From Liolophura sinensis (taxonomy: Eukaryota; Mollusca; Polyplacophora; Chitonida; Chitonidae), in contig NC_088295.1 in NCBI RefSeq assembly GCF_032854445.1, positions 78,770,028 to 78,830,027 of the forward strand: a stretch of DNA of 60,000 nucleotides, given 5' to 3'. Below are positions 23,001-60,000 of this stretch, in pieces. The position numbers and the translations under genes are program-made. The number at the start of each line of letters is the position of its first letter. Within the stretch, counting starts at the first letter, position 1. The notes beneath the pieces were generated by a model. It saw only the letters and a list, made by a program, of their open reading frames with translations. It was not told the DNA's origin and did not search any database.

Positions 23001-26000
23001 TAAAAGTTCCAAGAAAGAGATTCAGGAGCTTGCTCAATACTATTTTGATGGACAAGGGAAAGCATTCAGGCCCATGATAGTTCTGCTTATATCCAAGGCC
23101 TGTAATTTCCATCAAGAAGCCAGTAATAGGTAAGTAATTTGTAAATCTTTTTTTACTGGCGTGTAATACATGTGTAATAGTTATGATACGATCACATGAT
23201 CGTTGTAGATTATACAAATGTAGTCTTTAAGGAGTGAAGCCCGAAAGACTGAAATGTATAATGATCCCATGATCGTTGTAGATTATACAAATGTAGTCTT
23301 TAAGGAGTGGAGCCCGAAAGACTGAAATGTGTAATGATCCCATGATCATTGTAGATTATACAAATGTAGTCTTTTAGGAGTGAAGCCCGAAAGACTGAAA
23401 TGTATAATGATCCCATGATCATTGTAGATTATACAAATGTAGTCTTTGAGGAGTGGAGCCCCAAGACTGAAATCTGTAATGATCCCACGATCGTTGTAGA
23501 TTATACAAATGTAGTCTTTAAGGAGTGGAGCCCGAAAGACTGAAATGTGTAATGATCCCATGATCATTGTAGATTATACAAATGTAGTCTTTTAGGAGTG
23601 AAGCCCGAAAGACTGAAATGTATAATGATCCCATGATCATTGTAGATTATACAAATGTAGTCTTTGAGGAGTGGAGCCCGAAAGACTGAAATGTATAATG
23701 ATCCCATGATCATTGTAGATTATACAAATGTAGTCTTTGAGGAGTGGAGCCCCAAGACTGAAATGTGTATTGATCCCATGATCGTTGTAGATTATACAAA
23801 TGTAGTCTTTAAGGAGTGAAGCCCGAAAGACTGAAATGTATAATGATCCCATGATCATTGTAGATTATACAAATGTAGTCTTTGAGGAGTGGAGCCCCAA
23901 GGCTGAAATCTGTAATGATCCCACGATCGTTGTAGATTATACAAATGTAGTCTTTAAGGAGTGAAGCCCGAAAGACTGAAATCTGTAATGATCCCACGAT
24001 CGTTGTAGATTATACAAATGTAGTCTTTAAGGAGTGAAGCCCAAAAGACTGAAATGTGTAATGATCCCACGATCATGCTATGATTTATTCATCACTGGAC
24101 CTATTCTTACCATTCAATTGGTTTTCAAGAAAACTTGTTTAGTGCAGAGCCAAACTGTCAATCTTTCTCAGACGTCTTGTCACCACAATCACTTTCATTG
24201 ATAACGAAATTGGACATCTGGGCAAAAAGTGTCACTGTTTCAGGGTGCTACTCCACCCCCTCCCCCTTCCCACCTCCCCGCACCAAATAAAAGGGTTTCC
24301 ATACTTGTCATATAGGCTGCCACCCCCAGCCATAATCTGTGGAAGCAATTATATAGAAAATAAATATAGAAACACTTGTTGTAACAAGTTGATAGACATT
24401 TCTGGGTTGAGTGATGAAGTATTTTGTTAATCAGGTGCTTTCATTTTCTAATCATAATGACCACTCCCCAGTTTTTCCATGTTTCTCATCACCTGTATTT
24501 AACATGTCTTTATGTCAAACCTGACAGGATATCACAGTCCCAACATAAGGTAGCTTTGATAGCTGAGATGATTCACACCGCCAGTTTGGTTCACGATGAT
24601 GTTATAGATGGAGCATATACTAGGCGCAATAAACCCAGCGTGAACAACCTGTGGGGCCAACGAAAAGTAAGCAATTCTGGGTCAGGCTCAGTAAACCAAA
24701 AACACTGATGTGGAGAGTAATACCACCTTCATGACAAGTACAATTGATCTAGACGTAGCTTGTTTTGAAATAAAGTTGACCAGTAAGCCCATCACCTGGA
24801 TAATTACATCCATTTACACAGTCTCATGGGCTAACTTATTTATCTCCACAGTGTAAAAAAAAAAAAAAATCATTGGATGTCATTTATTGGTTAAAGTTGT
24901 AGTACTTATTCTTGATTTTTTTTTCTTGTGTTTCAATAAACACTTTGTAAGAACAAACTAGATTTTTTTAGGCATGCTTGTAACATAAAACAGGAGCAGG
25001 TCTAAGCCAACGAGCAACTTGAATTGCTTAGCACCATACTCAAGAATTTTTCACTTTATTCACTGGGTGAGAAAACTTTTGACATTGCAGCAGGAAAAAA
25101 ACATTGGCATTTGGCTGATAACTGACAGACTCTCACACCTGTGGCACATACATGTACATCATATTGGGAGAAAGCAAGAACATAATAAATACCTTAATCC
25201 CCACCATCGCTAATCTCATTAGTAATCAATGAAAGCAGGGAATATAAAACATCCCCTGTCCAATCTCCCCAACTTGAGTCAAGAATATTTTTAGTGTTGT
25301 ATTGCTCTTGTAGAAATTATGGTGAATAGATGAGAGAATATTGCCTTTGTTGTGAATTTTGCAGGCTATTTTAGCTGGCGACTTTATCCTATCCGTGGCA
25401 GCTGTGACTTTAGCAAGGATTAGGCATGAGAAAGTGGTCATCATCCTATCTCAGGTTATAGAGGATTTGGTCAGAGGTAGGAATGCAAATCTTGTATGTC
25501 AGGCTTAAACTGTTATTTTTTCAGGAAGTCCATTCACCTCTGAGACTTCCTGTAGGTGAGCCTATTTCATACATGTCCCTTATATTTTGCTAAATTGACA
25601 CTAGCTGTCAAAGCATTAGAATTCACTTGTAATACAAGTATGGTGAAAACTGATGTTCTTGTATCAGTTTGTATGCAGATAAAATTTAGGAACACATGAA
25701 CAATCTAATGCATTGCAAACTATATTTTCTGAGGTTGAGAGTTCAATTCTAGATTCAGTTGATATGTTCATGAACTTAAAATAAGGAGCCTAGCAAGGGA
25801 TTTTTTTTAGTATTCCGGATTGACATAAGCAAATTATTCTGTCATTTCATATTGGCCATGGACATAAATCTTAAATCTGTAAACTGTACATGAATAAATA
25901 CATGTGTTTATTAATCATGAAATGACATTACATGCTTGTAACAAGACTTCATAAGGCTTTCATCCATTTTGTCTGTTTTCTTACAGGGGAATTTATGCAA

Positions 26001-29000
26001 TTGGGATCAAAAGAAGATGAAAATGAACGATTTTCACATTATTTAAAGAAAACATTTAAGAAGACTGCTAGTTTGCTTGCTAACAGTTGTAAAGCAGTGA
26101 GTACATTTTATTTCTCTATTGTTTGTGATGGTTGATGTGTATTATTTCTATTTGTGAAAATGGTTGGTACCTCAGTGATAAGCCAGCTGGCATAGAGTTG
26201 TAAGTTCAATCCTGGCCTTAATCTTTTTATCTCTTGAAATGTGTGACCTAAGTTTACCAAATGTACAAAATATGTAAAACTAAGCATATAGATGAACCCT
26301 GTTTAATTTCAATGGCCAATTGTTAATCCTTCTGGCTGTCCATATGTTTTTCCATCTGGTCATTTCCCAGTAAACAGTCTATCTCTTGAACAGCTGAACT
26401 TACTGCAATTGATGGCATTATTCTGTGTGGACTGATAAAATTATACTTTCCTTCAAGCCCTGAAAATGTCCTATTCAACCAATGTTGGTATGTAAATTCA
26501 CTGACTGCACTGAGATTGAGCAGTTTCTTGTAAATTATCTGACTTTAAACTCAGTTTGAGTAGGTTATGGTGAACTTTGACATGACACTGATATGTGAAC
26601 TCTTTGACGTGACACTGAGGTTGAGGACGTTATGGGAACTCTCTGACATGACTATGAGGTTGAGAACGTTATGGGAACTGTGACATGACTATGAGGTTGA
26701 GTAGATTATGGGAACTCTGTGACATGACTATGAGGTTGAGTAGGTTATGGGAACTCTCTGACAGGACCAGGAGGTTGAGTAGGTTATGGGAACTCTCTGA
26801 CATGACTATGAGGTTGAGGACGTTATGTGAACTCTCTGACATGACTGGGGTTGAGTAGGTTATGGGAACTCTCTGACATGACTATGAGGTTGAGGACGTT
26901 ATGGGAACTCTGTGACATGACTGAGGTTGAGTAGGTTATGGGAACTCTGACTTGACTATGAGGTTGAGTAGGTTATGTAAACTCTCTGACATGACTCTGA
27001 GGTTGAGTAGGTTATGTGAACTCTCTGACATGACTATGAGGTTGAGTAGGTTATGTGAACTCTCTAACATGACTTTGAGGTTGAATAGGTTATGTGACAT
27101 CTCTGACATGACTCTGAGGTTGAGTAGGTTGCTGTTTTAGGTAACTGTGAGGATGACCTTGTGGAGATGGCATACCAATATGGCCGACATGTTGGCATAG
27201 CATTTCAGGTGAGTTCAAGAAGAGCCCTAAATGAATCGATTTTTTTTTTCACAACGATCAAAATGTATCAAGTCATTTTTTTTTTATTCTTTTAGAGATT
27301 GTTATACTGTACAAGATATTGCAGTGGTATTTTTAAAGTAGGGGCCTCTGTAACAGAGGGGGTTAGCACTGTGTAATGACCCAGGAGCTTCCCATCAATG
27401 CAGTCGCTGTGAGTTCGTCCAGCTTGTGCTGGCTTCCTCTCTGGTCGTATGTGGGAAGGTCTGCCAGCAATCTGCTTGGCTTTCCACCAGGCTCTGCCTG
27501 GTTTCCTCCCACCACAGTGCTGGCAGCCGTCATATACATGTAAGTGAAATATTCTTGAGTACAGTGTAAAACACCAATCAAATAAATAAATAAATAAAAA
27601 AGGAGAGGGGCCTTTGTGGCTGAGATGGTTAGGAGGATTCTTCAGACATACATGGGAAGGTCTGCCATCCAGTTACGAATGGTTGTGGCTTTCCCCCAAT
27701 GCTCTGCCTGGTTTCCTTACACCATAATGCAGGCCTTTGTCGTAAAAGTGAAATATTCTTGAGTACAGAATGAAACACCAATAAAATAAACAAATAAATA
27801 AATATAGTATATCCTTCAGCCTGTGTGTCCGGCCACTATTTTGTGTCATCCAAAATGGTTTTGCATAGGAAGGAGAACTTGTTGTAATAAATGGCTTATA
27901 GTGCTGTAATTGTGCGCTGTCATAGCCCGCTTTTTCTGACGTTTCACAAAATATATCTGTGCATTGTGTTTCTGTTTGCCTGCTTTTCAGTATTTGTTCT
28001 CCTCTGAGCTGTATGTCCAAAACTTTGCATATTGACTTGAGACTTGTCATAATAGATAGCTTACACATGGTTAGCCTGCACTCTCATAGTGTAGTGTCTG
28101 CCAATAACCTGCAGATTTTCGTGGATTTCCCCCAGGCTTTTCCCCGCAGTTTCTTCCCACTTTAATGCTGGTCACTCTCGTATAAGTGAAGTCTTTTTGA
28201 GTATGGCGTAAAACACCAGTCAAATCAAATAAGTCCTAGTCCACGTGTCATTTTTATCAGAATCAGTACATGTGTTCATTGACTTTGACAAGTAATTGGG
28301 TGATACTTTGGTACTTTGCTTCCTTATCTTGATCCTCTTCTGATTTCTCTCCAGACCATGTATTGATTACAGAATGTTAACATATTAAAGTCTGTCCTCA
28401 TTGACCTCATGGATCATGTATTGGGTGATTAATGTTGATGTTCTCTGTCTGTTTTAGCTAATAGATGACCTACTAGACTATATATCATCAGATGCTGTAT
28501 TAGGTAAACCTACCTCAGCTGATCTCAGGTTAGGCTTAGCCACAGCTCCAGTTCTCTTCGCTGCTCAGGAGGTATGTTATCATTGGGATATTCCAAAGTT
28601 CTTAATCTTCTTCTTTAGCTAGTAGATGTACTTATCCCCCAACATTGAAATTTGTGTACATTTTCCAACTCTGTTTGTTCTTGGGGCTTTCATGGCAATT
28701 AGTGTTTGACGTTGCTTGTGATTCTGCTCCATCAGTGATTTGCCTAATGTCAGTGGTTTGTTCTGGTTGGTCTGATATTTTGTGTATTTTAATTTCAAGC
28801 TTTGTCTTTCAAGGCAGCAATTTCCTTACAAGGTAAGGGTCAGTTATTCTTATGTGTATCGTTTACAGTACCCTGAATTGAATCCACTAATCATGAGACG
28901 GTTTTCTGAAGAGGGTGATGTAGAGAGAGCAGTTGAATTAGTTAAGCAGGTAGGCTCTCCAGTCTTATTACACCAGAGTCTCAACATGATGTAAATTCTG

Positions 29001-29782
29001 GAGGATTATTTACAATTATCTTCTATATAATACCAAGTAAAAATATGGCAGCTGATTTCTGTCTTTCTTTAATGTACTTATTCATGTGTCTCGAAAAGTG
29101 TTCAGAAGAGAATCCTGGAACTGAACATTCTACAGGGTATGTGAGACAGTTTTTGGTTGTACACTTTACTTGCTTGTATGTGAAGAGAATCATGGAACTG
29201 AAAACTCTACAGGGCATGCGAGACAGTTTTTGGTTGTACACTTTACTTGCTTGTATGTGAAGAGAATCATGGAACTGAAAATTCAAACAGGGTATGTGAG
29301 ACAGATTTGGTTGTACACTTTGCTTGCTTGTATGTGAAGCGAAGCATGGAATTGAAAATTCTACAGGGTATGTGAGACAGATTTGGTTGTACACATAGTG
29401 AACTGAAACTACGCTTTTCGCAAAGGCAGCTAGCAACCTGTGGATTGTCCTGGGCTTCCCCTGGGCTCCATTCGGCTTCCTCCCACCTTAATGCTGGCCG
29501 CCCTCATACACATGTAAGTGAAATATTCTTGAGTATGACGTAAAACACCAAATAAATAAATAAATAAAGAGTTGATGTAAACCTCTGAATGTCATACATA
29601 TTTGTATTAGAGTTGTTGATTTTCTGTATGCTGTGTTTCAGAGTGATGGTGTGAGGCAGACCAGGATGTTAGCAGAGAAACACTGTGAGGAAGCTGTACG
29701 TCTGATCCAACAGCTAACAGACTCCCCTGCGCGTAGTGCTCTTATACGAGTGGCTGAGATAGTGCTGAGCAGAAACAAATAA
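20055..29782 (+). CDS. PDSS1: All-trans polyprenyl (decaprenyl) diphosphate synthase subunit 1, 10 exons
   Basis: This mitochondrial enzyme condenses isopentenyl diphosphate units to make the ubiquinone side chain; in animals subunit 1 acts with PDSS2. Coding exons: 20055-20219, 21746-21925, 22996-23129, 24528-24666, 25365-25476, 25987-26096, 27128-27208, 28458-28571, 28869-28949, 29642-29782. They total 1257 nt, or 418 residues, against about 415 in human. The first 55 residues are rich in Arg and Ser with no acidic residues except one Asp, fitting a mitochondrial presequence. Family landmarks: [15 protein letters not shown] (about 128-142); first Asp-rich motif HDDVID (182-187); [38 protein letters not shown]; second Asp-rich motif DDLLD (310-314); [14 protein letters not shown]. 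The C-terminus is IVLSRNK. All joins are in frame. Confidence 0.97.
20448..20729 (+). other. Unassigned 93-codon open frame in PDSS1 intron 1
   Basis: The frame runs from a SINE-like fragment (GCCCAGCTCATGCTGGCTTC, about 20456-20475) into sequence that I do not recognise. It lacks splice sites that would join it in phase to PDSS1. The 20505-20730 section is less AT-rich than the surrounding intron and may be a decayed repeat or retroelement piece. I do not call it a gene. Confidence 0.3.
22727..22836. repeat. Dispersed repeat pair, member 1 (PDSS1 intron 2)
   Basis: CATTTACACAATCTCATGGG, an A-rich tract and TCATTGGATGTCATTTATTG recur at 24789-24895 in intron 4 in the same order and orientation. 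The ends are not sharply defined. Confidence 0.7.
23190..24076. repeat. 73 bp minisatellite, 12 copies, in PDSS1 intron 3
   Basis: Twelve near-identical units, each with TTGTAGATTATACAAATGTA, then GTCTTT, GGAGTG(A/G)AGCCCGAAAGACT and TGATCCCA. Several units share paired variants (for example GAGGAGTGGAGCCCCAAGACT), so blocks of units were copied together. Long open frames on the minus strand here are an artefact of the repeat. Confidence 0.95.
24528..24666 (+). CDS. PDSS1: PDSS1 exon 4 with the first Asp-rich motif
   Basis: The exon encodes residues about 160-206, including [18 protein letters not shown], the substrate- and Mg-binding first Asp-rich motif of trans-prenyltransferases, then [16 protein letters not shown]. 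The residues ahead of the motif are small or hydrophobic, as in long-chain synthases, which fits a decaprenyl-class rather than a short-chain product. It enters in phase 2 and leaves in phase 0. Confidence 0.95.
24789..24895. repeat. Dispersed repeat pair, member 2 (PDSS1 intron 4)
   Basis: It matches 22727-22836: CATTTACACAGTCTCATGGG, TAACTTATTTATCTCCACAG, a poly-A run and TCATTGGATGTCATTTATTG. The family and mechanism are unknown. Confidence 0.7.
26545..27127. repeat. 39 bp minisatellite, about 14 copies, abutting PDSS1 exon 7
   Basis: Units read GAGGTTGAGTAGGTTATGGG then AACTCTCTGACATGACTAT with small length changes. The array fills the last 580 bases of intron 6, and its final GAGTAG is the acceptor used by exon 7 (27128). 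Confidence 0.93.
27341..27600 (+). mobile_element. Near full-length SINE in PDSS1 intron 7
   Basis: The tRNA-like head (GGGGGTTAGCACTGTGTAAT, GACCCAGGAGCTTCCCATCA) is followed by a B-box-like GAGTTCG, the body block GGGAAGGTCTGCCAGCAATC, TTTCCTCCCACCACAGTGCT and the tail GTAAAACACCAATCAAATAA with (AAAT)n. An ACATGTAAG-type insertion splits the AAGTGAAATATT block. Confidence 0.88.
27607..27805 (+). mobile_element. Second SINE, in tandem with the previous one
   Basis: A fresh head (GGGGCCTTTGTGGCTGAGAT, GGTTAGGAGG) begins directly after the A-rich tail of the copy at 27341-27600. The central part is shortened; the 3' block (CACCATAATGCAGGCCTTTG) and AAATAAATAAATA tail are present. Confidence 0.85.
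28090..28231 (+). mobile_element. SINE 3' part in PDSS1 intron 7
   Basis: It contains GTCTGCCAATAACCTGCAGA, TTTAATGCTGGTCACTCTCG and GGCGTAAAACACCAGTCAAA. Confidence 0.8.
28458..28571 (+). CDS. PDSS1: PDSS1 exon 8 with the second Asp-rich motif
   Basis: The exon is phase 0 at both ends and encodes [20 protein letters not shown] then [18 protein letters not shown] (residues 308-345). DDLLD is the second Asp-rich motif, which binds the Mg-complexed substrate, and [11 protein letters not shown] is the following conserved loop. Confidence 0.95.
29105..29396. repeat. 77 bp minisatellite, about 3.8 copies, in PDSS1 intron 9
   Basis: Units carry GAATCATGGAACTGAAAA, ACAGGGTATGTGAGACAG and TTGGTTGTACACTTTACTTG. 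Open frames on both strands across the array come from the repeat. Confidence 0.9.
29425..29569 (+). mobile_element. SINE 3' part in PDSS1 intron 9
   Basis: CAGCTAGCAACCTGTGGATT, CTTCCTCCCACCTTAATGCT, the AAGTGAAATATTCTTGAGTA block and an (AAAT)n tail identify it. It starts almost directly after the 77 bp array. As at 27341-27600, ACATGTAAG interrupts the 3' block, so the two copies may share a source. Confidence 0.82.
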
Positions 29783-31850
29783 TGCATTTCGTAGTTAGGT
29801 TACAGAGTTTTGACACTTTATTTTTATGTAAGCGGTACATACATGTTTACGGTATCCTGGTAACGAGGATTTGGGTCTAATCTGGGTGAACACTAACCTG
29901 GGTTAAGAGGAGGAGCAGGCAGAAATCAAGAAAGCTTTTGGGCAAAGTTTACATAACCCTTAGTCACATTGTTTCCTATCAGTAGCATGAAGTGGTAATG
30001 CATGTTGTAACTGTCATTGTGTACCATTTCCACATTCAAGATTGGGTGTTACATCCGTAATGTTAAGTGTTATGACTCTCGTTGTGTACCATGTCAACGT
30101 TCAACACCAGATGTTATTCCATTAATAATGTTATCACTTTCATTCTGAGCCTCATGAATGTTGTGTCCTGCCCAGAAATATCAATTCAACTTGTTTAAAG
30201 AAATGTTCTCATTGAATTGATCGTCCAATTTCTAACTTAAGATAATAATCAAACTAACTGCAGTCTTTTGTTGTTGACATTCTTGTCTATCTACCTCTTA
30301 TCAGTAGTCAAGAATGGTGTGTTCCAGCATAATGTCCACATTCCTGAAGTATCGAGAATTGAATGTTGTCAACTTTGCCTCAGCAATAGCAATTTCTCCA
30401 GCCTGCCAGCTTGGTTATAAGCATGTACCTTTGGAAAATGTTAGTACCAGGAAAAACGAAATGAAAAACAGATATATAATACGTTTCCAGTATTTGTGAT
30501 ATTTTTCCACTTTGACTGTCTTGGTTGTACATTCCTGTATTGTTTAACAGTATGCAAATTGTACATCAACTATCAAAGCAGGAATATCATATTTTTCCAG
30601 AAAGACTTCCTGCCAGCAGCCAAACTGTTGCATTCTATTTTATTGCTTGTTTAATTCGTTTATAGGTTCATGCCATGTACTATGTTTGTAAGTTCGAAAG
30701 AATAGTTGTTTTTCCTTCTTCTCCAGAGACATGCATGTGATCTGTGTTCACCCAGATTAGGTGAAAGCTAGGCTACTATTTCTGAAAGGTAACCGGGGTT
30801 TGGTGTACTCACTTGACACCTGTGGCTGGAACTTTTATCATTGTACATGTATGGTATATGTACTGATTGATTTTGTTTGCTGGTGCCTTCTGGGAGTCTT
30901 TAAGATTTCCAGTATCAAATGCACTGATCTTTGGAAAGCTTTAATTTAAGAGAAACCCAAGGAATTCATTGAGTGATGAAAAATAATTAAAATGGGTCAG
31001 ACAGCAAATTATAAATCCAGAAACAGATTCCACTGTTATTAGTATAATTTGTGCTGGAGGCATACGGTGTAGTCAGACACGCTGCTAAATTATTGTTTTC
31101 TTATTTTTCTTCTCAGGGCCAATGCTGGTATGAAGTAAGCTTTAAGTGCTCTTAAAACTTAGCTTTGTCTTACAGTTGAAATTTTCTTCAGCCCTGTTTG
31201 ATGCACCAACAAACTGTTTGACAGCAAGAACGTGCTGAGAAGAAGTAATATGGCAAATCATGATTTCAACATACCAATTCAGACACGATACCAAAATCCA
31301 CCAGTAGCTGCCTTGTAACCTGAGGTGGTTGCATGGACGGTATGGAAACAGTCAAGGATAATGTTCCTTGACGGAGTTCTGAAAATCCATGACAGAAAGA
31401 CATAATGAGAGGGTATTAAAATGGCGGTTGTTCTAGAAATTTCTTCCATCATATTTTCATGAATACATTGTGACTTTATGTTTATTGTATGAACATCAGA
31501 CGAGATAGTAATTCAAATCCCTGACACATTTCTTTGTTCATCCTTTAAAAGGATCACTTTCATAAAACAAGATGAAATCACTTTTAGAATCACTCATGAA
31601 AATACTAAATGTTATGTAGAGTTGAAGTATAATGTAAAACGACTCGCTTAGGATTAAAGCTTGATCAGCGTTTTTCTGTTACACTGACTGTGTCAGAGTG
31701 CGCACTTTTTAAGAGGACGTAATTGTTTGTGAAGGCTATTCGTGAGTTTTAAGCCTGTGCACCTATAAATAAGTTAAGAATTGCACAGAGAGGGTTTGCA
31801 TTGTTTGTTATTAGGTGAGGTTTTAGAATAAAAGTTTATGGAACCAGGAT
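29783..31850 (+). other. Probable PDSS1 3' UTR
   Basis: No coding sequence is recognised in 2 kb after the stop. The clearest polyadenylation signal is AATAAA at about 31827, followed by a GT-rich stretch (GGCCATGTGTTGTTTTTAG). Earlier cleavage cannot be excluded. Confidence 0.4.
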
Positions 31851-33667
31851 GGCCATGTGTTGTTTTTAGCGCTGAAACTGGACTAGTAAGGATGCCTAAA
31901 AGCCAAGAATATATATAGGGAATATTAAAGCATTCCGCACATGTTTGATTACTTACTTGGAAATTGGCATCCCTCCAATATTTTTGTGGGGCGTGTCACG
32001 TCATGATATTTCCTTGTGGTCGGACAGTCAATCTTCGGTTTGTCGGTCTGTCGCAATATAGTGCTGCCTCGGTGTAGCTCGTTGACAATTCATCCGGTCA
32101 CCGTACACTGACACCGAGCCACAATTTCTCCTTGTGAACGGTTTGTGGCAGTGTTGACATACAATGCTGCCTCAATGTAGCTCCTTGACACGCCATGACA
32201 CCACGTGGTCACAGTACATTAAAAGCGTGCCACGATTTCCGCTTGTGAACGGTCTGTCCCAATGCTGACATAATGCTGCCTTACTGTAGCTCCTTGACAC
32301 TCCATGACACACCAAGTGATCACAGTACACTAACACGGGTCACGATGTCAGCTTGTGGTCGGTCAGACACTCCACCTGATCGCAGTGCACTGACACCGGG
32401 TCAAGATATCTCCTGGTCGTACGTACGTCACAATGCTGACATATAATTATGACACTGCAGCTTGTCAGGACTACTGGCACCAGGTCGACCAATGCTTTCC
32501 TGCTGAGCTAAGTGACAAAGTGTAGTTCTGCTTACCGTGCCTGCAGGTGTCTAGGAAACCTCTAATAAACTTCCGATCTCATTCGCCCAGTAGAACGAGG
32601 GACAAGGCAAAGCATTGAGAATCTTTCTTACCCTTCGTTATGAATAAAGCAGTCCAGCTGAGGAACTGTTCACTGCTATCCCTAGACTTTCTGGCGATAG
32701 TCAAAGCAGAGCAACATACAACGATGCCATCGTCATACAACACCACGAAAAAATACTCTAAAATGTCATGACTTTTGTTGAAAGTTTAACAGAATTAACA
32801 TGCATTCAAATAATGTAATTCTGCAAGGTTTGCTTTACTTACCCCGATGACGTCACCAGCTTTTCTCATTTGCTCTCATTCGAATATTAGTTACAATGTG
32901 TATTTATATAAGTATTACTGCAGGCTGCGCAACGCACCTCTCAATAACTTTGTCCATATGTACTTAAAGGTAACTTCCAAAAAAATCGCTTAGATGTCAC
33001 TGACGTCTAACAAAATGATTATGAGCATACATAAAACCCAGATTAAAATGAAAATATATTTTTATATTTTCTTTTCATATGTGGACGCCTGAATAGGTAT
33101 AAGCAGCCAGTCTCTATACTGTCGTATGGACAAAAGTTAAGAATAGTACAGGCTAAGTTAGTGTAAATGAAGGATGAATCATGACTCGGGAGCAACTTAA
33201 CGGTTTCCTCCGTCTAATACACCTTAACGGAAATATCTTGAGTGCATCGCAAAACACAATCTGTCAATAAAAATTCGGGTCAGCAGATGTATACGTGTGC
33301 ATGGGGAATGAAATGAGCATACTGTGTCTCGTTAAAGCTACATGCCCTTTTGATTAAGCCTTTTGTATCTATGTACATTCAACACTTGTATAAATACTGG
33401 ACAGATGTCTTTCATGTCTTGAGCTATTCATTTCTTGTAATCTCCCAAACACTATTTAGGCTTTACATGTAGCTACATGCCTTTTCGCACCAGTTGATGA
33501 CTTTCTTCTCTCCGGCTTAAGATAAAGAACACTTAACCATTAGATACTGCATGTGTATACACTTTATCATTTGGACTTTATCAGCAAGATATATAATGTT
33601 AAGACGACAGCAATGACTAAGGCATTAATCTACCTGTACACAGAAGTATAAAGAATTTGTTTACTAA
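31851..33667. other. Intergenic region upstream of the lectin receptor gene
   Basis: It holds a degenerate tandem repeat (about 32000-32450) and otherwise unique AT-rich DNA. ATATATAA at about 33589 lies 80 bases before the receptor ATG and could be a TATA element, since the 5' UTR would be short. No other gene is recognised. Confidence 0.45.
32000..32450. repeat. Degenerate tandem repeat of about 110-125 bp, 3-4 copies
   Basis: AATGCTGCCT...TGTAGCTCCTTGACAC recurs at about 32061, 32163 and 32271, each followed by GATCACAGTACACTGACAC-like sequence and a (T/G)CTTGTG(A/G)(A/T)CGGTC segment. Units have drifted in length and sequence. Confidence 0.75.
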
Positions 33668-59980
<26,313 letters not shown>

Positions 59981-60000
59981 GCCGGGACATCCCAGTTTAG

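Noticed and set aside
23346-23997. Long minus-strand open frames with repeated [20 protein letters not shown]-like peptides
   Set aside because: They are translations of the 73 bp minisatellite in PDSS1 intron 3, with no start context or splice support.
23190-24076. CRISPR array
   Set aside because: Repeats are contiguous with no unique spacers, in an intron of an animal gene; it is a minisatellite. The same holds for the other arrays in the window.
26952-27140. Open frame with repeated [13 protein letters not shown]-like peptide
   Set aside because: It is a translation of the 39 bp minisatellite in PDSS1 intron 6.
27141-27208. PDSS1 exon 7 starting after the better-looking TTTTAG at 27140
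   Set aside because: That start breaks the frame and drops VAVLG, which the family has; the GAGTAG acceptor at 27127 fits.
7567-29782. Operon or functional cluster of MTRR and PDSS1
   Set aside because: They share a strand but are 3 kb apart with their own exon sets and possible polyadenylation signals; no trans-splice or operon evidence is seen.

Overview
This window is eukaryotic, intron-rich animal DNA. The gene content and repeats suggest a lophotrochozoan, most likely a mollusc: vertebrate-like orthologues split into many short exons with GT-AG introns, an AT-rich background full of ACATGTACATGT-type motifs, many copies of a tRNA-headed SINE with an AAATAAATA tail, and a many-domain C-type lectin receptor. 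The phylum is inferred; no species can be named from the sequence alone.

Layout. (1) About 1-6542, minus strand: the first three coding exons of an LMBR1/LMBR1L-family membrane protein, which runs off the left edge. (2) 6543-7561: a 1 kb head-to-head gap, probably a shared promoter region. (3) 7567-16938, plus strand: complete MTRR (methionine synthase reductase), 13 coding exons, 771 residues once a single-base frame break near 13791 is allowed for; its last exon lies in a 122 bp three-copy tandem repeat. (4) 20055-29782, plus strand: complete PDSS1 (polyprenyl/decaprenyl diphosphate synthase subunit 1), 10 coding exons, 418 residues, with three minisatellites in its introns. (5) About 29783-33667: PDSS1 3' region and upstream region of the next gene, with a degenerate ~120 bp repeat. 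(6) 33668-59980, plus strand: a complete 43-exon gene for a 1945-residue type I membrane receptor made of a signal peptide, 12 C-type lectin-like domains (CTLDs), a Thr/Ser/Pro-rich stem, one membrane helix and a short tail with FDNALY. The tail motif resembles the FxNxxY endocytosis signal of the mannose receptor, but the N-terminal cysteine-rich and fibronectin type II domains of that family are absent.

The genes do not form an operon. MTRR keeps cobalamin-dependent methionine synthase active, PDSS1 makes the ubiquinone side chain in mitochondria, LMBR1-family proteins are multi-pass membrane proteins, and the lectin is a probable endocytic or immune pattern-recognition receptor. The most unusual material is the 12-CTLD receptor: sugar-binding motifs occur only in CTLD6 and CTLD8-12, EPN- and QPD-type domains are mixed, and the Asn of WND is replaced in all six. 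Next come tandem repeats that have swallowed or duplicated exon pieces (MTRR last exon, PDSS1 exon 7 acceptor, lectin exon 33), a perfect 50 bp palindrome, and two small inverted-repeat transposon families. All exon boundaries were read by eye from splice sites, reading phase and family similarity; no alignment or search was run.
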